Part shown: in pieces, positions 6,722-8,121 of the stretch
How the letters are laid out: every line of letters begins with the position of its first letter
Numbering within the stretch: position 1 is the first letter of the stretch
Origin: Opitutus sp. GAS368
GTDB lineage: Bacteria; Verrucomicrobiota; Verrucomicrobiia; Opitutales; Opitutaceae
Direction: 5' to 3'
Assembly: GCA_945862035.1 (NCBI GenBank)
Contig: CAMAXB010000136.1
Coordinates: forward strand, 1 to 8,121
DNA length: 8,121 bases
Program-made: the position numbers and the translations under genes
Notes under the pieces: model-generated
What the model was told of the DNA's origin: nothing
Databases searched by the model: none
What the model saw: only the letters and a program-made list of their open reading frames with translations

Positions 6722-7822
6722 ATGAAGCCCCCGCTCACCCGCCGGTCCTTTCTCACGCGCAGCGCGACCCTCGCGGCCGCGGCCGTCGCCCTGCCCGAGT
6801 TCACCCTCGCGCCGTCAGCCAAGGCCGCGACCCGCCTGCCGGTCGTGGGCACGGGCGCGCACACCTATGAGTGCGTGCATGACTGGCTTCTGCCCCCCGA
6901 CGGGATGGTCTGGGGCGAGACCCACGGTCTCGCGCAGGACGCCGAGGGCTCCATCTACGTGGCGCACACCGTCAACCGCGCGAGCATGCGGCCGGAGACG
7001 GTCGTCGTGTACGATGCCAGCGGGAATTTCAAACGAACGTTCGGAGCTGAGTTTCGCGGAGGCGCCCACGGACTCGACCTTCGCCGGGAGGGCGGGACCG
7101 AGTTCCTCTACCACTGCGACACCAACCGCTGCATGGTCGTCAAGACCACCCTCGCCGGCGAGGTCGTGTGGTCCCATGGATATCCCCGCGAAGACCCCGC
7201 CTATGCCGCGCGACCGATCCCGTTTGTTCCGACCAATGTCGCCTTCGCTCCGAACGGAGATTTCTTTGTGGGCGACGGCTATGGCTCACACCGCGTCCTT
7301 AAATTTTCCGCAAGTGGCACCTTCCTCGGAGAAATCGGCCAGCCCGCTCCCGCCGTGCCGGCCGGTCAGCCCGCCACCACCGAGTTGCCCGCCGTCGCCT
7401 TCCGCGAGCCCCACGGGCTCTGGGTCGATACGCGGGGTGCAGAACCCGTCCTGGTGGTGGGTGACCGCCGCAACAACCGGGTGCAGACCTTCACCCTCGA
7501 CGGGAAACTCCTCCGTACGATCACCGATCCCACGCGGCTCCGTTTGCCCTGCCATTTCGACACGCGTGGCGACTGGATGGTTTGCGCCGACCTCGACAGC
7601 CAGGTCTGCATTCTTGATCGCGACCACACCGTGGTCGCCCAACTCGGCGACGGTCAGGCCCGCAACGGTCGGGTCGGCTCCCGACGCAATCAGGCCCGAT
7701 CCCAATTCACGCCCGGCCAGTTCATCACTCCGCACGATGCCATCTTCCTCGCCAACGGGGATATCCTCGTCGCCGAGTATCTACCCATCGGTCGCATCAC
7801 CCTCCTGCGACGGACGGCCTGA
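6722..7822 (+). CDS. Tat-exported NHL-type six-bladed beta-propeller protein
   Basis: This 366-aa protein has a twin-arginine signal, LTRRSFLTR at residues 5-13, with a likely cleavage after PSAKA (31-35). I chose the ATG at 6722 over an in-frame TTG at 6698, because the ATG puts the Tat motif at the N-terminus and avoids overlap with the DUF1501 stop. The mature part has six NHL-like repeats, at about 66-108, 116-150, 170-206, 230-267, 277-311 and 336-364, with wording such as HGLAQDAEGSIYVAHT, NVAFAPNGDFFVGDGYGSHRVLKFSASGTF-like strands and HDAIFLANGDILVAEY. Blade starts often carry His (H68, H116, H231, H278, H338). Similar propellers are binding platforms or lyases (the PAL domain of peptidylglycine amidating enzyme); the reaction, if any, is unknown. 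It lies 13 nt after DUF1501, so it is probably in the same operon. Tat export fits a protein that folds, or loads a metal, before leaving the cytoplasm. Confidence 0.85.
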   Translation: MKPPLTRRSFLTRSATLAAAAVALPEFTLAPSAKAATRLPVVGTGAHTYECVHDWLLPPDGMVWGETHGLAQDAEGSIYVAHTVNRASMRPETVVVYDASGNFKRTFGAEFRGGAHGLDLRREGGTEFLYHCDTNRCMVVKTTLAGEVVWSHGYPREDPAYAARPIPFVPTNVAFAPNGDFFVGDGYGSHRVLKFSASGTFLGEIGQPAPAVPAGQPATTELPAVAFREPHGLWVDTRGAEPVLVVGDRRNNRVQTFTLDGKLLRTITDPTRLRLPCHFDTRGDWMVCADLDSQVCILDRDHTVVAQLGDGQARNGRVGSRRNQARSQFTPGQFITPHDAIFLANGDILVAEYLPIGRITLLRRTA

Positions 7823-7823
7823 G

Positions 7824-8090
7824 ATGCCGGGGACCCGCTTAACCGTCCGGTGGCTGCGGCGGGCGACACGCTGTGCCGCGGTCAATGCGTGGATCCGCTC
7901 CAGCGGGGAGTTTGATGCGTTCGTCGGTTTTGATGCCGCCGCCCGGGATACCGCCGATCCGACCCGCTTTCACGTCGAAGCCGATTCGCCAGACTTGCCG
8001 CACCCCGGCGACTCGGGCTACAAGCTCAGGGCCGCGGGTTTCGACCTTACCTTTTGCGCGGCCTCCCGCCATGCTTCGGCCACCCCGTAA
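7824..8090 (+). pseudogene. Orphan C-terminal fragment of an SGNH/GDSL hydrolase
   Basis: This 88-codon ORF begins with an ATG one base after the propeller stop. Residues about 18-77 resemble the C-terminal end of SGNH/GDSL hydrolases: AAVNAWIRSSGEFDAFVGFDAAARD, then ADPTRF, then DSPDLPHPGDSGY, which lines up without gaps against the usual DSGDHLHPNDAGY. The block V DxxH pair is kept as Asp57 and His60. The N-terminal two thirds, including the GDS nucleophile serine and the block III asparagine, have no room in the sequence because the propeller gene occupies it in another frame. It therefore cannot be an active hydrolase. Changes at usually conserved sites (HL to LP before the catalytic His) suggest decay, although the aligned part has no stop or frameshift. 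It may still be translated by coupling to the gene upstream. The family match rests on motif recognition only. Confidence 0.6.
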
Positions 8091-8121
8091 TGTCCTTCTG
8101 TCTCTCCCTCCGTCCCTGCCC

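Noticed and set aside
7839..8072. 77-codon - strand ORF opposite the SGNH fragment
   Set aside because: It is Gly/Arg-rich and unrecognised, whereas the + strand frame shows an ungapped match to SGNH block V wording.
8018..8119. - strand open frame entering from the right edge (33 codons, ending in AAQKVRSKPAALSL)
   Set aside because: It has a natural-looking composition and could be the tail of a convergent gene, but it is too short, unrecognised, and overlaps the end of the SGNH fragment. Not supportable without flanking sequence.
1..8121. CRISPR arrays, tRNA/rRNA genes, insertion sequences, attachment sites
   Set aside because: I looked for spaced direct repeats, transposase motifs, terminal inverted repeats and RNA gene signatures and saw none; the window is almost entirely coding.

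Overview
This is a GC-rich, densely coded window with every supported gene on the + strand. It looks like an accessory catabolic locus from the PVC group (Planctomycetes/Verrucomicrobia). The evidence is a planctomycete-type cytochrome protein (PSCyt1–PSCyt2–PSD1, formerly DUF1549/DUF1553) followed by a Tat-exported DUF1501 protein, alongside several sulfatase genes. The PSCyt1 wording (VMPQKG) and the compact PSD1 subtype lean towards Verrucomicrobia. That lineage call is an inference from protein families, not from a phylogeny.

Layout, left to right. (1) 2-604 is the C-terminal part of a sulfatase cut by the left edge. (2) 665-1744 encodes a formylglycine-generating enzyme (FGE/SUMF1 type) with both catalytic cysteines and, unusually, a lipoprotein signal peptide. 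(3) 1775-3127 is a complete, exported sulfatase with the modifiable cysteine in a non-standard CMVSR context. (4) 3128-3255 is the longest non-coding gap and holds an inverted repeat. (5) 3256-5187 is the PSCyt1/PSD1 haem protein. (6) 5194-6708 is the Tat-exported DUF1501 protein. (7) 6722-7822 is a Tat-exported NHL-type six-bladed propeller. (8) 7824-8090 is a short ORF that reads as the orphaned C-terminus of an SGNH/GDSL hydrolase, most likely a truncated remnant. After 8090 only 31 bases remain, with no gene I can call.

How they may work together. Genes 1-3 form a sulfatase plus sulfatase-activation module: FGE converts the active-site cysteine of sulfatases to formylglycine, and the sulfatases remove sulfate from a substrate, probably a sulfated glycan. 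Genes 5-7 are closely spaced (6 and 13 nt) and all carry export signals: a putative haem protein, an alkaline-phosphatase-superfamily protein and a propeller. Their biochemical role is not established. The 128-nt gap divides the two modules, so they may be separate transcription units. No start has a convincing Shine-Dalgarno sequence.

The points most worth a second look are the lipoprotein FGE beside its probable substrates, the CMVSR sulfatase motif, the SGNH remnant, and a recurring set of histidines in the propeller.
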